Shown in pieces: positions 10,964 to 21,873 of a DNA stretch of 64,000 nucleotides. Source of the DNA: Burkholderiaceae bacterium (GTDB lineage Bacteria > Pseudomonadota > Gammaproteobacteria > Burkholderiales > Burkholderiaceae_D); the NCBI GenBank assembly GCA_030158675.1, contig JAOASL010000003.1, positions 124,001-188,000 of the forward strand, given 5' to 3'. The notes beneath the pieces were generated by a model, which was not told the origin of the DNA, ran no database searches, and saw nothing but the letters and a program-made list of their open reading frames with translations. Numbering within the stretch: position 1 is the first letter of the stretch; the number at the start of each line of letters is the position of its first letter. The position numbers and the translations under genes were made by a program.

Positions 10964-11920
10964 ATGCTGAGAAAACTGGGCTATACCGCGGTGCTGGTCG
11001 GTGCACTTTGTGCGCCGTTCTACCTGTATCCGGTGCTGCTGATGAAGATCCTGTGCTTCGCACTGTTTGCCTGTGCGTTCAACCTGCTGATCGGCTTTAC
11101 CGGCTTGCTGTCGTTCGGCCATGCCGCCTTCTTTGGCGGCGCCGCGTACATCACCGGCTATGCGCTGAAGGCCTGGGGTCTGCCGTTCGAACTGGGGCTG
11201 GTGGTCGGCACCGCGTTCGCCGCGCTGATGGGCTATGTGATCGGCGGCCTGGCGATCCGTCGTCAGGGCATTTATTTCACGATGATCACGCTGGCCTTGT
11301 CACAGATGCTGTTCTTCGTGTTCCTGCAGGCGCCCTTCACCGGTGGCGAAGATGGTTTGCAGTCCATCCCGCGCGGCAAGCTCCTGGGCATCGTCGATCT
11401 CACCAACGACCTGACCATGTATTACGTGGTGCTGGGCATCGTGGTGGCTACGTTTGCGCTGGTGATGCGCATCATTCATTCACCGTTCGGGCAGGTATTG
11501 AAGGCCGTGCGCGAGAACGAGCCGCGCACGACCTCGCTCGGCTATGACGTCGAGCGCTACAAGCTGCTGGCCTTCGTGCTGTCGGCGGCGCTGGCGGGAC
11601 TGGCTGGTTCTACCAAGGCCGTGGTGCTCGGCTTCGGCACACTGACGGATGTGCACTGGTCGATGTCGGGCCTGGTGGTGCTGATGACGCTGGTCGGCGG
11701 TATGGGGACGATGTTCGGGCCGGTGCTGGGTGCAATCATCATCATCGCGCTGGAGAACAAGCTCGGAGAGTTCGGCACCTGGCTGGCTGAATTGACCTCG
11801 ATCGAATGGTTCAACACGATCGGCGAATCGGTGACGATGGTCACCGGCCTGATCTTCGTGATCTGCGTGCTGGCGTTCCGGCGCGGAATTATCGGCGAAC
11901 TGGCAGCGCGTCTGCGCTGA
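10964..11920 (+). CDS. ABC transporter permease (LivM-like)
   Basis: [28 protein letters not shown]; start chosen at ATG 10964 inside the longer ORF. Confidence 0.9.
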   Translation: MLRKLGYTAVLVGALCAPFYLYPVLLMKILCFALFACAFNLLIGFTGLLSFGHAAFFGGAAYITGYALKAWGLPFELGLVVGTAFAALMGYVIGGLAIRRQGIYFTMITLALSQMLFFVFLQAPFTGGEDGLQSIPRGKLLGIVDLTNDLTMYYVVLGIVVATFALVMRIIHSPFGQVLKAVRENEPRTTSLGYDVERYKLLAFVLSAALAGLAGSTKAVVLGFGTLTDVHWSMSGLVVLMTLVGGMGTMFGPVLGAIIIIALENKLGEFGTWLAELTSIEWFNTIGESVTMVTGLIFVICVLAFRRGIIGELAARLR

Positions 11921-11939
11921 CCTTGACGAGGGCGTGGCC

Positions 11940-13118
11940 ATGGCACAGGCGCAATTCCATTGGGACGATCCGCTACTGCTTGAGCAGCAGCTGACGGCCG
12001 ACGAGCGCATGGTGCGCGATGCCGCCGCCGCGTATGCGCTCGAGCGTCTGGCGCCGCGCGTGCTCGCAGCGTTTCGCAACGAGACCTTTGACACGGCGAT
12101 TTTCCGCGAAATGGGTGAGATGGGCCTGTTCGGCCCGACCCTGCCTGCGGAATATGGCGGCGGCGGACTCAGCTATGTCAGCTATGGACTGATCGCCCGT
12201 GAGATAGAGCGTGTCGATTCGGGTTTTCGCTCGGTGATGAGCGTGCAGAGTTCGCTGGTCATGGTGCCGATCCACGAGTTCGGCAGCGAAGCGCAGCGGC
12301 GCAAATATCTGCCAAAGCTGGCCAGCGGCGAATGGGTTGGCTGTTTCGGATTGACCGAGCCGAACCATGGCTCGGATCCGGGCGGCATGGAGACGCGCGC
12401 GCGCAAGGTGGACGGTGGCTATGAGCTTTCCGGCGCGAAGATGTGGATCACCAATAGCCCGCTGGCGGACGTATTCGTGATCTGGGCCAAGGATGACGCC
12501 GGCGAGATTCGCGGCTTCATTCTCGACAAGGGAATGAAGGGCCTGTCGGCGCCGAAGATTCAAGGCAAGGTCGGGCTGCGCGCGTCAGTCACCGGCGAGG
12601 TCGTGATGGACCGCGTATTCGTGCCGGATGAGCAGTTGCTGCCGAATGTGAAGGGACTCAAGGGGCCGTTCACCTGCCTGAATTCGGCGCGTTACGGCAT
12701 TGCCTGGGGCGCGCTCGGGGCGGCCGAATTCTGCTGGCATGCGGCGCGCCAGTACACGCTGGATCGCAAGCAGTTCGGACGGCCGTTGGCGGCCAACCAG
12801 CTGGTACAGAAGAAGCTGGCCGACATGCAAACGGATATCACGCTGGCGCTGCAGGGCTGCCTGCGGCTGGGTCGGATGAAGGACGAGGGCACGGCTGCGG
12901 TCGAGATCACGTCGATCATGAAGCGCAATTCAGCCGGCAAGGCGCTCGAGATTGCACGCATTGCGCGCGACATGCTCGGCGGTAACGGAATCAGCGATGA
13001 ATTCGGCGTGATCCGCCATCTGGTGAACCTCGAGGTGGTCAACACCTACGAAGGCACGGCCGACGTGCATGCGTTGATTCTCGGGCGCGCGCAGACGGGC
13101 ATACAAGCATTTTTCTGA
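11940..13118 (+). CDS. gcdH: Acyl-CoA dehydrogenase, probably glutaryl-CoA dehydrogenase
   Basis: [56 protein letters not shown]. Confidence 0.87.
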   Translation: MAQAQFHWDDPLLLEQQLTADERMVRDAAAAYALERLAPRVLAAFRNETFDTAIFREMGEMGLFGPTLPAEYGGGGLSYVSYGLIAREIERVDSGFRSVMSVQSSLVMVPIHEFGSEAQRRKYLPKLASGEWVGCFGLTEPNHGSDPGGMETRARKVDGGYELSGAKMWITNSPLADVFVIWAKDDAGEIRGFILDKGMKGLSAPKIQGKVGLRASVTGEVVMDRVFVPDEQLLPNVKGLKGPFTCLNSARYGIAWGALGAAEFCWHAARQYTLDRKQFGRPLAANQLVQKKLADMQTDITLALQGCLRLGRMKDEGTAAVEITSIMKRNSAGKALEIARIARDMLGGNGISDEFGVIRHLVNLEVVNTYEGTADVHALILGRAQTGIQAFF

Positions 13119-13165
13119 CCGCCGCCTGAGTCGTTCCACGCGCATGCGGCGCGTCCTTCGGCGGG

Positions 13166-14173
13166 TCAGCGCGCAGGGCGCTGTCGATACCAGTCGACCC
13201 AGCGCGCGAGTCCTTCGTGTAGCGGAGTGGACGGCTCGAATCCCACATCGCGCTGCAGGTCTGATACATCGGCATAGGTCGCGACCACGTCGCCGGGCTG
13301 CATCGGCAGAAAATTCTTTTTTGCTTCGTGACCCAGCGTGCGCTCGAGGGTACCGATGAATTCCATCAGCGGCACCGGTGTGTGGTTGCCGATGTTGTAG
13401 ACGCGGTAAGGCGCGGTGCTGCTGGCCGGATCGGGCCGGCCGTTGTCATACGACGGATCGGGGCGAGCGACATGGTCCAGTGCACGAATCGTGCCTTCGG
13501 CGATGTCATCGATATAAGTAAAATCGCGTTGCATCTGGCCATGGTTGAACACATCAATCGGGCGACCCTCAAGGATCGCCTGGGTGAATAGCCACGGCGA
13601 CATGTCGGGCCGTCCCCAGGGCCCGTAGACGGTGAAATAGCGCAATCCCGTCGTCGGCAGGCTGAACAGGTGGCTGTAGCTGTGAGCCATCAGTTCGTTG
13701 GCCTTCTTGCTCGCCGCGTACAGACTGACCGGATGGTCGACTGCGTCATGGACGGAAAAAGGCACGCGCGTGTTCGCGCCGTATACGCTGGAGCTACTCG
13801 CATAGACCAGATGGGCCACCTGATGCTGTCGGCAGCACTCGAGGATGTTGCCGAACCCAACCAGATTGCTTTGCACATAAGCGCCGGGATTCTGCAATGA
13901 ATAGCGGACACCTGCCTGCGCAGCCAGATGCACCACGCGCTGCGGCGCATGCCCGTTGAACACGGCGGCCAGCGCTCCCGTATCGGCGATGTCGCACCTG
14001 ACGAAGGAAAAGCCCGGGTAGGGTGTGAGCTGTTCCAGCCGCGCCTGTTTCAGTTCGGGGTCGTAGTAATCATTCAGGTTGTCGATCCCGATGACGTCAT
14101 CGCCGCGCGCCAGAAGGCGCTGCGCCACATGCATGCCGATGAAGCCAGCGCAGCCGGTAACGAGTATTTTCAT
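13166..14173 (-). CDS. NAD-dependent epimerase (UDP-glucuronate 4-epimerase-like)
   Basis: [66 protein letters not shown]. Confidence 0.9.
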   Translation of the reverse strand: MKILVTGCAGFIGMHVAQRLLARGDDVIGIDNLNDYYDPELKQARLEQLTPYPGFSFVRCDIADTGALAAVFNGHAPQRVVHLAAQAGVRYSLQNPGAYVQSNLVGFGNILECCRQHQVAHLVYASSSSVYGANTRVPFSVHDAVDHPVSLYAASKKANELMAHSYSHLFSLPTTGLRYFTVYGPWGRPDMSPWLFTQAILEGRPIDVFNHGQMQRDFTYIDDIAEGTIRALDHVARPDPSYDNGRPDPASSTAPYRVYNIGNHTPVPLMEFIGTLERTLGHEAKKNFLPMQPGDVVATYADVSDLQRDVGFEPSTPLHEGLARWVDWYRQRPAR

Positions 14174-14323
14174 AGTCTTTTTCTTTCAGCTGGCGTCGAG
14201 TTCCTTCGAGTGCCTCGTCCGCCTTCGGGTCACCACCGGGGCCACCGCTCTGGCTGTGCCCGGCGCCAATGATATAGGCTTCGGGCGCGCAGACATGCGC
14301 TTGTTGCGCCGCAGGGGCGACTG

Positions 14324-14443
14324 CTACGGGCTGAAGGCCAGCATCACGCCCCACCGGATCAGTGCTGTCATCAATGCCAGCGCCGTCACCGACAGCAGCC
14401 ACAGCAGTGCGAACCAGCCTGTTTTCGATAGCGCGGTTCGCAT
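14324..14443 (-). CDS. Small DUF2474-like membrane protein (bd oxidase accessory subunit type)
   Basis: MRTALSKTGWFALLWLLSVTALALMTALIRWGVMLAFSP; 39 aa, directly downstream of CydB; part of a longer listed ORF. Confidence 0.7.
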   Translation of the reverse strand: MRTALSKTGWFALLWLLSVTALALMTALIRWGVMLAFSP

Positions 14444-15450
14444 CAGTGATAAGCGGCATCCATGCTTACCTTGCCGCGGAACACGCGATACGAATACGCG
14501 GTGTAGGCAAGGATGAGGGGCAACAGCACCGCTGCGCCGACCAGCAGGAAGCGCAGGCTGTTCTCGGGTGCGGCAGCGGCCTGGATGGTGACCGACGATG
14601 GAACGATGTGCGGATAGAAACTGATACACAAGCCGAAAAACGACAATACGAATAGCCCGAGTGATGCGATGAAGGGCGTCAGCTCATGCCGGTCGCGCAG
14701 GCCGATGTAGAGCGCGACCGCGCAGGCGGCCACCAGTGCCGGCACCGGCAGCACATACAGCGCCTGCGGCCACCCGAACCAGCGCGCCATGTAGCGCGCG
14801 TCGAGAAAGGGAGTCCACAGACTGACCAGCCCGATCAGCGCGATGGTCAGTGCGCCACTGATCCATGCAAAATGCACGGCCTGAGACTGCAGATCACCTT
14901 CGGTTTTGCAGATCAGCCAGCTGGCGCCCAGCAGCGCATAGCCGATCACGAGTGCCATACCGGTCACGAGGCTAAAGGGCGTCAGCCAGTCCCACCAGCC
15001 GCCGGCATAAGCCCGGCCTGCGACCGGTATGCCTTGTACCAGTGCACCCAGTGCGATGCCCTGGAAGAAGGCCGCGGCAGTCGAGCCCAGCATGAACGCC
15101 CAGTCCCAGACGAATTTCCCCTTGTAGGACTTCCAGCGGAATTCGAATGCGACGCCGCGAAACACCAGCGCCAACAGCATCGCAGTCAGAGGCACATACA
15201 GCGCCGGCAGGATGATCGAATACGCCAGCGGGAAAACTGCCAGCAGGCCGCCGCCGCCCAGCACCAGCCAGGTCTCGTTGCCGTCCCAGACCGGCGCGAC
15301 CGAATTCATCATCGTGTCGCGACTCGCTTCGCCGTGGACGAACAGGAAAAGGATGCCAACGCCGAGATCGAAGCTGTCCAGGACCACATAGGCGAGCACG
15401 GAAAAGGCGATCAGCCCTGCCCAGACCAGCGGCAAGTCGACGCTGTTCAT
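14443..15450 (-). CDS. Cytochrome bd-type quinol oxidase subunit II (CioB/CydB)
   Basis: LPLVWAGLIAFSVLAYVVLDSFDLGVGILF; WDGNETWLVLGGGGLLAVFP; start at ATG 15450 inside the longer ORF. Confidence 0.92.
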   Translation of the reverse strand: MNSVDLPLVWAGLIAFSVLAYVVLDSFDLGVGILFLFVHGEASRDTMMNSVAPVWDGNETWLVLGGGGLLAVFPLAYSIILPALYVPLTAMLLALVFRGVAFEFRWKSYKGKFVWDWAFMLGSTAAAFFQGIALGALVQGIPVAGRAYAGGWWDWLTPFSLVTGMALVIGYALLGASWLICKTEGDLQSQAVHFAWISGALTIALIGLVSLWTPFLDARYMARWFGWPQALYVLPVPALVAACAVALYIGLRDRHELTPFIASLGLFVLSFFGLCISFYPHIVPSSVTIQAAAAPENSLRFLLVGAAVLLPLILAYTAYSYRVFRGKVSMDAAYH

Positions 15451-16883
15451 GGTCGTCGCGCTCCCTTTGCGCCGGCCAGCACCGGTGACGGCATGATGCC
15501 GGCTGCGCGTATGGGTTCCGACGGTGGCAGTCCCGGCTCGACCGGCTGTGGGTGGGTACGCATCAGTTGCAGAATGTAGAAGGTACCGGCGCCAAACAGC
15601 GCGAAATACACCACGACGAAGGCAAGCAGCGAGATGCCGACGGCCGGCGCATCGATCGCCGACACTGACTGCGCAGTGCGCAGCAGGCCGTAGACCGTGT
15701 AGGGCTGGCGCCCGACTTCGGTGGTGATCCAGCCGGCAAGCACCGCGATGAATCCACTTGGTCCCATCAGCACGGCCACGCGCTGCAGCCAACGTGCGTT
15801 GTACAGCTGTCCGCGCGCGCGCCACAGCAGGCTCCACAGGCCGAAGCCCAGCATGGCCATGCCGGTTGCCACCATCACGCGAAAACTCCAGAACAGTACC
15901 GACACCGGCGGCTGCTGGTCTGCAGGCCATTCGCTCAGCCCGCGCACTACACCGTCCGGGTCGTGCGTGAGTAGCAGGCTGCCCAGCTTTGGGATCGCAA
16001 CTTGTGCGCGGACTTGCCCGGCTTCAGGATCCGGCAGACCAAACAGGATTAGCGGCGCGCCGGACTGGGTGTCGAAGTGTCCTTCCATCGCCGCGATCTT
16101 TGCGGGCTGATGCTCCAGCGTGTTCAGTCCGTGAAAGTCGCCAGCAATGATCTGCAGTGGCGCAGTGCCCGCAATCATCCACATCGCCATCGAAAACATG
16201 GTTCGCGCGCCTTCGCTGGTCGCTGTGCCGTGTTCCGGTCCGGCGTTGTGCCGGGCTCTGAGCAAGTGCAGCGCGCCGACCGCGCCGACCACGAAGGCCG
16301 TCGTCAGGTAGGCGGCCAGCAGCATGTGCGCCAGCCTGTACGGGAACGATGGATTGAAGATGACCGCCCACCAGTCCTGCACGATGAACTGGCCCGCGTC
16401 ATTGATGCCATAGCCGGCCGGCGTTTGCATCCAGCTGTTGACCGACACGATCCAGAATGCCGACAGGAAGGTACCGAGCGCCACCATCGCGGTCGCGAAA
16501 AAATGTGGCCACGCGCCGACACGTTCGCGGCCGAACAGCATCACACCGAGAAAGCCCGCCTCGAGAAAAAATGCGGAGAGTACTTCGTAGGCCATCAGCG
16601 GGCCCAGTACCGGTCCGGCCTTGTCTGAAAACACGGACCAGTTGGTGCCGATCTGGTAGCTCATCACGATGCCCGACACGACACCCATGCCGAACACGAT
16701 GGCGAAGATTTTTTTCCAGTAATTGAATAGCGATAGATAAACCGCGCGTCCGCTCGTCAGCGACAGGCCGTTGAGCACGGCCAGATAGCTCGCCAGCCCA
16801 ATCGAAAACGCCGGGAAGATGATGTGCAGGCTGATCGTGAACGCAAACTGCAGGCGTGCCAGTCCTAGTGCATTGAACTCCAT
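15447..16883 (-). CDS. Cytochrome bd-type quinol oxidase subunit I (CioA/CydA)
   Basis: LARLQFAFTISLHIIFPAFSIGLA; GMGVVSGIVMSYQIGTNW; TTEVGRQPYTVYGLLRT. Confidence 0.93.
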   Translation of the reverse strand: MEFNALGLARLQFAFTISLHIIFPAFSIGLASYLAVLNGLSLTSGRAVYLSLFNYWKKIFAIVFGMGVVSGIVMSYQIGTNWSVFSDKAGPVLGPLMAYEVLSAFFLEAGFLGVMLFGRERVGAWPHFFATAMVALGTFLSAFWIVSVNSWMQTPAGYGINDAGQFIVQDWWAVIFNPSFPYRLAHMLLAAYLTTAFVVGAVGALHLLRARHNAGPEHGTATSEGARTMFSMAMWMIAGTAPLQIIAGDFHGLNTLEHQPAKIAAMEGHFDTQSGAPLILFGLPDPEAGQVRAQVAIPKLGSLLLTHDPDGVVRGLSEWPADQQPPVSVLFWSFRVMVATGMAMLGFGLWSLLWRARGQLYNARWLQRVAVLMGPSGFIAVLAGWITTEVGRQPYTVYGLLRTAQSVSAIDAPAVGISLLAFVVVYFALFGAGTFYILQLMRTHPQPVEPGLPPSEPIRAAGIMPSPVLAGAKGARRP

Positions 16884-18619
16884 GGGGTCCTTCTTGCCGT
16901 GTCCATCGACAGTGCATGAGCGTCGGTGAACGCAAGAAAGGCCTGGTGCGTGCTGAGGAAGATCCGGTTTTTCATGCGCTTCCCCAGAGGCGTGGAATGC
17001 AATCGGTCAAGGACAGGGCCCTTGACCTCGGAAAACTGCAGCATGATGTTGCGCGCCGCGAGGCTTTTCTCGAGTTCGGTCAGTGTGCCCAGCGCCGTGG
17101 TATCGAGCTGGTTTACCGCCGACAGGATCAGCAGTATGCAGCGTGTGCCGGGGGTGGTCTGGATCAGCGTCTCGATCTTCTCCTCAAGCAGCTGCGCATT
17201 CGCAAAATACAGGCTTTCATCGACGCGCAGCGCGACCAGTCCGGGCAGGGTGTCGACCTGGTGCCGATCGATATTGCGGAAGTGCTCGGTACCCGGCACG
17301 CGGCCGACCACGGCCATGTGCGGCCGGCTGCTGCGCCAGACCAGCACGGCCAGCGATAACACCACGCCGAGCATGATGCCTTCTTCGACTCCGATGAAAA
17401 GCACGCCGGCGAAAGTCAGCAGCAAGGAGATGGCGTCGGCCTTGTCGTAATGCCAGGCTTCTTTCAGCGTATCGACATCGATCAGTGCGGTGACGGCCAC
17501 GATGATGGTCGCGGCCAGCACGGAGTGAGGCAGGTAATGAAACCAGCCGGTCATGCCGGCGATCACGAGCGCCATCAGCACAGCGGAGATCACGCCGGCC
17601 GCCGGTGTATGTGCGCCGGCCGAGAAGTTTACGACTGAGCGTGCGAAGCCGCCGGTCACCGGGTAGCCGCCTGACAGGGCACTGGCGACGTTGGCAGCGC
17701 CGATACCGAGCAGTTCGCGGTCCGGCTGGATGCGCTGTCCGCGCCTGAGCGCCAGTGATTGTGCGACCGATACGCTCTCTACGAAGCCGACCAGCGAGAT
17801 CAGCAGCGCGGGCAGCCAGAGTGAATTCATCTGCTGCCATTGCAGCGCAGGAAAGGCTGGCGACGGTAATCCCGACGGCACAGCGCCGACGATGGACACG
17901 CCGGCCGTGCGGTCGACGCCGCTGGCTGCCACATATGCGGTGGCGGCGATTACTGCGGCCATCGGCGCGAGCCGGCTCATCAGGTCGGCGACCTTCGGAG
18001 CAAGCCCGGCGCGTTTCAGCCCGGGCGACAGCCACTTGCGCGTCACTACCAGGAACAGCAGCGCCAGGCCGCCGATGCCAGCAGAAACCAGATTGATCCG
18101 GTCCAGCGACTGGGCGAGGGCGGTCAGTGTGCCGAATGCATTACCTGATGGCAGCGCAACGCCGAGCAGCGACTTCAGCTGGCCGATGGTGATCAGCACA
18201 GCGGAGCCCGATATAAAGCCGCTGATGACGGGATGACTGAGGAAGTAGGCAAGGAAACCCAGCCGCAGCAGTCCGGCGGCGAACAGCATCAGCCCCGACA
18301 TCAGGGCGAGCAGGATACCGAGCGCGACATACTCGGGCGATCCGGTCGCCGCGAGCGGCACGAGTGCGCTGGCCGTCATCAGCGATGCGACTGCGACCGG
18401 ACCGACGGCGAGCGTCATGCTGCTGCCGAGCAGCGCGTACGCGACCAAGGGCAACACACTGGCGTACAAACCGACTTGCGGCGGCAGTCCGGCCAGCATC
18501 GCATAGGCCAGGCTCTGCGGGATCAGCATCACGGTGACGATCAGGCCAGCAGTCAGGTCGCCGCTCAGCCACTGACGCTGATAGTGAGTCAGCCAAGCGG
18601 GCATGGAAGGCAGTTTCAT
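16865..18619 (-). CDS. SulP-family anion (sulfate) permease with STAS domain
   Basis: GLIVTVMLIPQSLAYAMLAGLPPQVGLYAS; C-terminal STAS-like domain. Confidence 0.92.
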   Translation of the reverse strand: MKLPSMPAWLTHYQRQWLSGDLTAGLIVTVMLIPQSLAYAMLAGLPPQVGLYASVLPLVAYALLGSSMTLAVGPVAVASLMTASALVPLAATGSPEYVALGILLALMSGLMLFAAGLLRLGFLAYFLSHPVISGFISGSAVLITIGQLKSLLGVALPSGNAFGTLTALAQSLDRINLVSAGIGGLALLFLVVTRKWLSPGLKRAGLAPKVADLMSRLAPMAAVIAATAYVAASGVDRTAGVSIVGAVPSGLPSPAFPALQWQQMNSLWLPALLISLVGFVESVSVAQSLALRRGQRIQPDRELLGIGAANVASALSGGYPVTGGFARSVVNFSAGAHTPAAGVISAVLMALVIAGMTGWFHYLPHSVLAATIIVAVTALIDVDTLKEAWHYDKADAISLLLTFAGVLFIGVEEGIMLGVVLSLAVLVWRSSRPHMAVVGRVPGTEHFRNIDRHQVDTLPGLVALRVDESLYFANAQLLEEKIETLIQTTPGTRCILLILSAVNQLDTTALGTLTELEKSLAARNIMLQFSEVKGPVLDRLHSTPLGKRMKNRIFLSTHQAFLAFTDAHALSMDTARRTPWSSMH

Positions 18620-18785
18620 CGTTCAGTTACCTACCGGCAGGTCGGACGGACTGATCTGCGGTGACTTGCTGAATACATCCGTTTGACGAGCAAGATTGAC
18701 CACGATGAACTTTCCTTCCGGTGCGGTTGCGATGTGTTTGGCCAGATCAGGGAGTTGGCCGACTGAGGTATTCGTTTAGGGTGAA

Positions 18786-18826
18786 CACATTATATTGACA
18801 TATATATTGTTGGTCAATATAATGTG
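18786..18826. promoter_or_regulatory. Candidate operator: perfect 14-bp inverted repeat with a 13-nt spacer
   Basis: CACATTATATTGAC-atatatattgttg-GTCAATATAATGTG, between divergent genes. Confidence 0.7.
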
Positions 18827-18853
18827 CTGTAGCTAAGTGAAAAGGAAATCGCG

Positions 18854-19729
18854 ATGACTTCGAGTGCGCTGAAACCCCGGGTTCACGGAATTTTCGATCG
18901 GACGACATGGACAGTCACCTATGTCGTCTATGACAAGGACGGTGGTTCGTGCGCAATCGTTGATTCAGTGCTCGATTACGACCCCAAGTCTGGCCGGACT
19001 CGTACCGATTCGGCTGACAAGGTCATTGCCTTCGTCAAAGAAAAAAACCTGCAGGTCGAGTGGATTCTTGAAACCCATGCGCATGCGGATCACATCACGG
19101 CCGCGCCCTATCTGAAGACTGCGCTCGGCGGCAAGACGGCCATCGGCGACCACATCACCACGGTGCAGACGGTGTTCAAGAGCATCTTCAATCTCGAATC
19201 TGCCTTTCCGACCAATGGTAGTCAGTTCAGCCACCTGATGAAAGAGGACGAGCGCTTCACCATTGGTGCTCTCGAGGCACGGGTGATGTATGTGCCGGGC
19301 CATACGCCGGCGTGTGTCGCGTATCACATCGGCGATGCGGTATTCGTTGGCGACACGATGTTCATGCCGGATGTCGGCACCGCGCGCTGCGATTTTCCCG
19401 GCGGTGATGCGAAGACGCTGTACCAGTCGGTACAAAAGATACTGAGCCTGCCGCAAGACACGCGGCTGTTCATGTGCCATGACTATCCGCCGACGGATCG
19501 CGAGGCACAGTTCGAGACAACGGTCGGCGAGCAGCGGCGCAAGAACATCCATGTACACGACGGCATCTCCGAGACGCAGTTCGTCGAGATGCGTACAAAG
19601 CGCGATGCGACGCTGGAGATGCCGGTGCTGATCCTGCCGGCAGTACAGGTGAATATCCGTGCCGGCGACATGCCGCCGAAAGATGGCAACGGCGTGTCGT
19701 ATCTGAAAATACCAGTCAACGCGTTATAG
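18854..19729 (+). CDS. MBL-fold hydrolase, Blh/persulfide dioxygenase-like
   Basis: ILETHAHADHITAAPYLK; VPGHTPACVAYHIGDAVFVGDTMFMPDVGTARCDFPGGDA. Confidence 0.88.
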   Translation: MTSSALKPRVHGIFDRTTWTVTYVVYDKDGGSCAIVDSVLDYDPKSGRTRTDSADKVIAFVKEKNLQVEWILETHAHADHITAAPYLKTALGGKTAIGDHITTVQTVFKSIFNLESAFPTNGSQFSHLMKEDERFTIGALEARVMYVPGHTPACVAYHIGDAVFVGDTMFMPDVGTARCDFPGGDAKTLYQSVQKILSLPQDTRLFMCHDYPPTDREAQFETTVGEQRRKNIHVHDGISETQFVEMRTKRDATLEMPVLILPAVQVNIRAGDMPPKDGNGVSYLKIPVNAL

Positions 19730-19776
19730 TTTTATTTTTTAAAACTATTTCAGGCAGCTGCGCTGAAAGCGCGCGC

Positions 19777-19816
19777 AAAAAAAACCCCGGCGGATGGATC
19801 GGGCCGGGGTTTTTTC
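19777..19816. terminator. Bidirectional terminator between the Blh-like gene and sodB
   Basis: AAAAACCCCGGC...GCCGGGGTTTTTT. Confidence 0.85.
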
Positions 19817-19842
19817 TCGCAGCGGAATGCCGCTGCAGGGAA

Positions 19843-20421
19843 TTACGCGAAGTTCTTGGCAGCGAAATCCCAGTTCACCAGGTTCCACCAGTTCTCGACG
19901 TACTTCGGGCGCGCGTTGCGCGTATCGATGTAGTACGCATGCTCCCACACGTCGCAGGTCAGCAGTGGCTTGTCGCTGCCGGTCAGCGGAGTGGCTGCGT
20001 TCGATGTGTTGGCGATATCGACGCTGCCGTCGGCTTTTTTCACCAGCCAGGTCCAGCCTGAACCGAAGTTGCCGGCGCAGGACTTGCTGAACTCTTCCTT
20101 GAACTTGTCGAATGAGCCCCACTTCGCATTGATCGCGTCAGCCAGTGTGCCGCCGGGAGCGCCGCCGCCGTTGGGCTTCATGCCGTGCCAGTAGAACGTG
20201 TGGTTCCAGACCTGGGCCGCGTTATTGAAGATGCCGCCGCTGGCGCTTTTGACGATCTCTTCCAGCGACTGATTTTCGTGCGGAGTGCCCTTGATCAGGT
20301 TGTTGAGATTGGTCACGTAGGTCTGATGGTGCTTGCCGTAGTGGTACTCGAGGGTCTCTTTCGAGATGTGCGGTGCGAGGGCGTCCATCGCATAGGGCAG
20401 TGCGGGCAGAGTATGTTCCAT
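19843..20421 (-). CDS. sodB: Superoxide dismutase (Fe type)
   Basis: [58 protein letters not shown]. Confidence 0.95.
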   Translation of the reverse strand: MEHTLPALPYAMDALAPHISKETLEYHYGKHHQTYVTNLNNLIKGTPHENQSLEEIVKSASGGIFNNAAQVWNHTFYWHGMKPNGGGAPGGTLADAINAKWGSFDKFKEEFSKSCAGNFGSGWTWLVKKADGSVDIANTSNAATPLTGSDKPLLTCDVWEHAYYIDTRNARPKYVENWWNLVNWDFAAKNFA

Positions 20422-20493
20422 ATGTTCGTCCTTTCTGTTCTGTTGGAGTAGCGTTCGGTGCGGGTATCTTTCGAACCCCGCATTGTAAGGGTG

Positions 20494-21873
20494 TTATCGC
20501 TTCCGTGCTTCGCCTGCGGAAGTAGCGCCGGCACCCGTCAGCGGCTGCACCGCATCAATGCCGACCCGTGCGCTGCCCTTGGCCAAGGTAATAATCAGTT
20601 GCTGCGGCGGCGCCAGTTCGCCGGTATCGTGCAGCACCTTGCCGTCACCGTCTTGCAGAATCGCATAACCGCGCTCCAGCGTGCGCTGCGGTGCCAGCAG
20701 CTCCAGTTGCGCCTGCAGCGCACTATGACGATGGCGGCCGGCCGTAAACTGCGTGCCGAACAGATTGGCCAGCTGCAATGACTTCGCCTGCAGTTGCGTG
20801 CGACGCGCGTCAGTGTCGGGTAGCGCATGCTGCAACCGGCGGTGCAGCTGCTCTAGTCCGAAGCGTGTGGACGTCAGCGGCGATTGCGTTGCATGCCGCA
20901 ATCGTAGTTGCAGCGTTTCGATACGCAAGCGTTGCTGCCGGATCGCTACCGCCGGACTTTGTAATCGGTTGGCGTACCAGTCTAGCTTCTGCGTATGGTC
21001 GTCGAATTGCCGACGCAGCGCGTCGCTCAGGTCTTGCGCATGTTGCGCGATGGAGGCCAGCCAGTCGCGAGTCGGCGTGGCAGCGAGTTCGGCAGCTGCG
21101 GTGGGCGTGGGCGCACGCAGGTCAGCGACGAAGTCGGCGATCGTGAAATCGGTTTCATGGCCGACGCCGGAGATCACCGGCATGCTGCAGCCGGCGATCG
21201 CGCGTGCCACCTTTTCGTCATTGAAGGACCACAGATCTTCGAGGCTGCCGCCGCCGCGACAGACCAGCAGCAGGTCGCATTCTGCGCGCCGCGACGCCGT
21301 GTCGATCGCTTGCGTGATCCGCTCGGCTGCACCGTCACCTTGTACCAGCGTCGGATATAAAATCAGCTGCACATGCGGCGCACGTCGCCGGAACGCGGTG
21401 ATCACGTCGCGCAGTGCGGCTGCCTGCGGACTGGTGACGATGCCGATCGTCCTCGCAAATGCCGGCAACGCGCGTTTGCGCACAGGGTCGAATAGCCCCT
21501 CGGCCGCCAGCGTCGCCTTCAATCGCAGGAAGGCTTCGTAGAGATTGCCGACGCCCGCCTTGCGCATCGCTTCGACGTTTAGCTGAAAATCGCCGCGCGG
21601 TGCATACAGGCCGACGGTGGTGCGTACCTCGATCTTGTCGCCTTCGCGCGGGTTGAAGTCGACATACTGCGAACGGCCGCGGAACATCACGGCCCGCACC
21701 TGCGCATTCGCATCTTTCAACGTGAAATACCAGTGGCCGGAGGCGGCGCGGGTGAAATTGGAGATTTCGCCGGCGATCCAGGTCAGCCCAAAGTTACGTT
21801 CGAGCATGCGAGCAACTGCCTGGTTCAACTGCGACACGGTGAGAATGTCGCTGCCCACATCCGGCGCCATCAT
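20494..21873 (-). CDS. xseA: Exodeoxyribonuclease VII large subunit
   Basis: [69 protein letters not shown]. Confidence 0.95.
   Translation of the reverse strand: MMAPDVGSDILTVSQLNQAVARMLERNFGLTWIAGEISNFTRAASGHWYFTLKDANAQVRAVMFRGRSQYVDFNPREGDKIEVRTTVGLYAPRGDFQLNVEAMRKAGVGNLYEAFLRLKATLAAEGLFDPVRKRALPAFARTIGIVTSPQAAALRDVITAFRRRAPHVQLILYPTLVQGDGAAERITQAIDTASRRAECDLLLVCRGGGSLEDLWSFNDEKVARAIAGCSMPVISGVGHETDFTIADFVADLRAPTPTAAAELAATPTRDWLASIAQHAQDLSDALRRQFDDHTQKLDWYANRLQSPAVAIRQQRLRIETLQLRLRHATQSPLTSTRFGLEQLHRRLQHALPDTDARRTQLQAKSLQLANLFGTQFTAGRHRHSALQAQLELLAPQRTLERGYAILQDGDGKVLHDTGELAPPQQLIITLAKGSARVGIDAVQPLTGAGATSAGEARKR

Noticed and set aside
14686-15579. 297-aa + strand ORF opposite cioB/cioA
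   Set aside because: Overlaps conserved bd oxidase genes and has an antisense-like composition.
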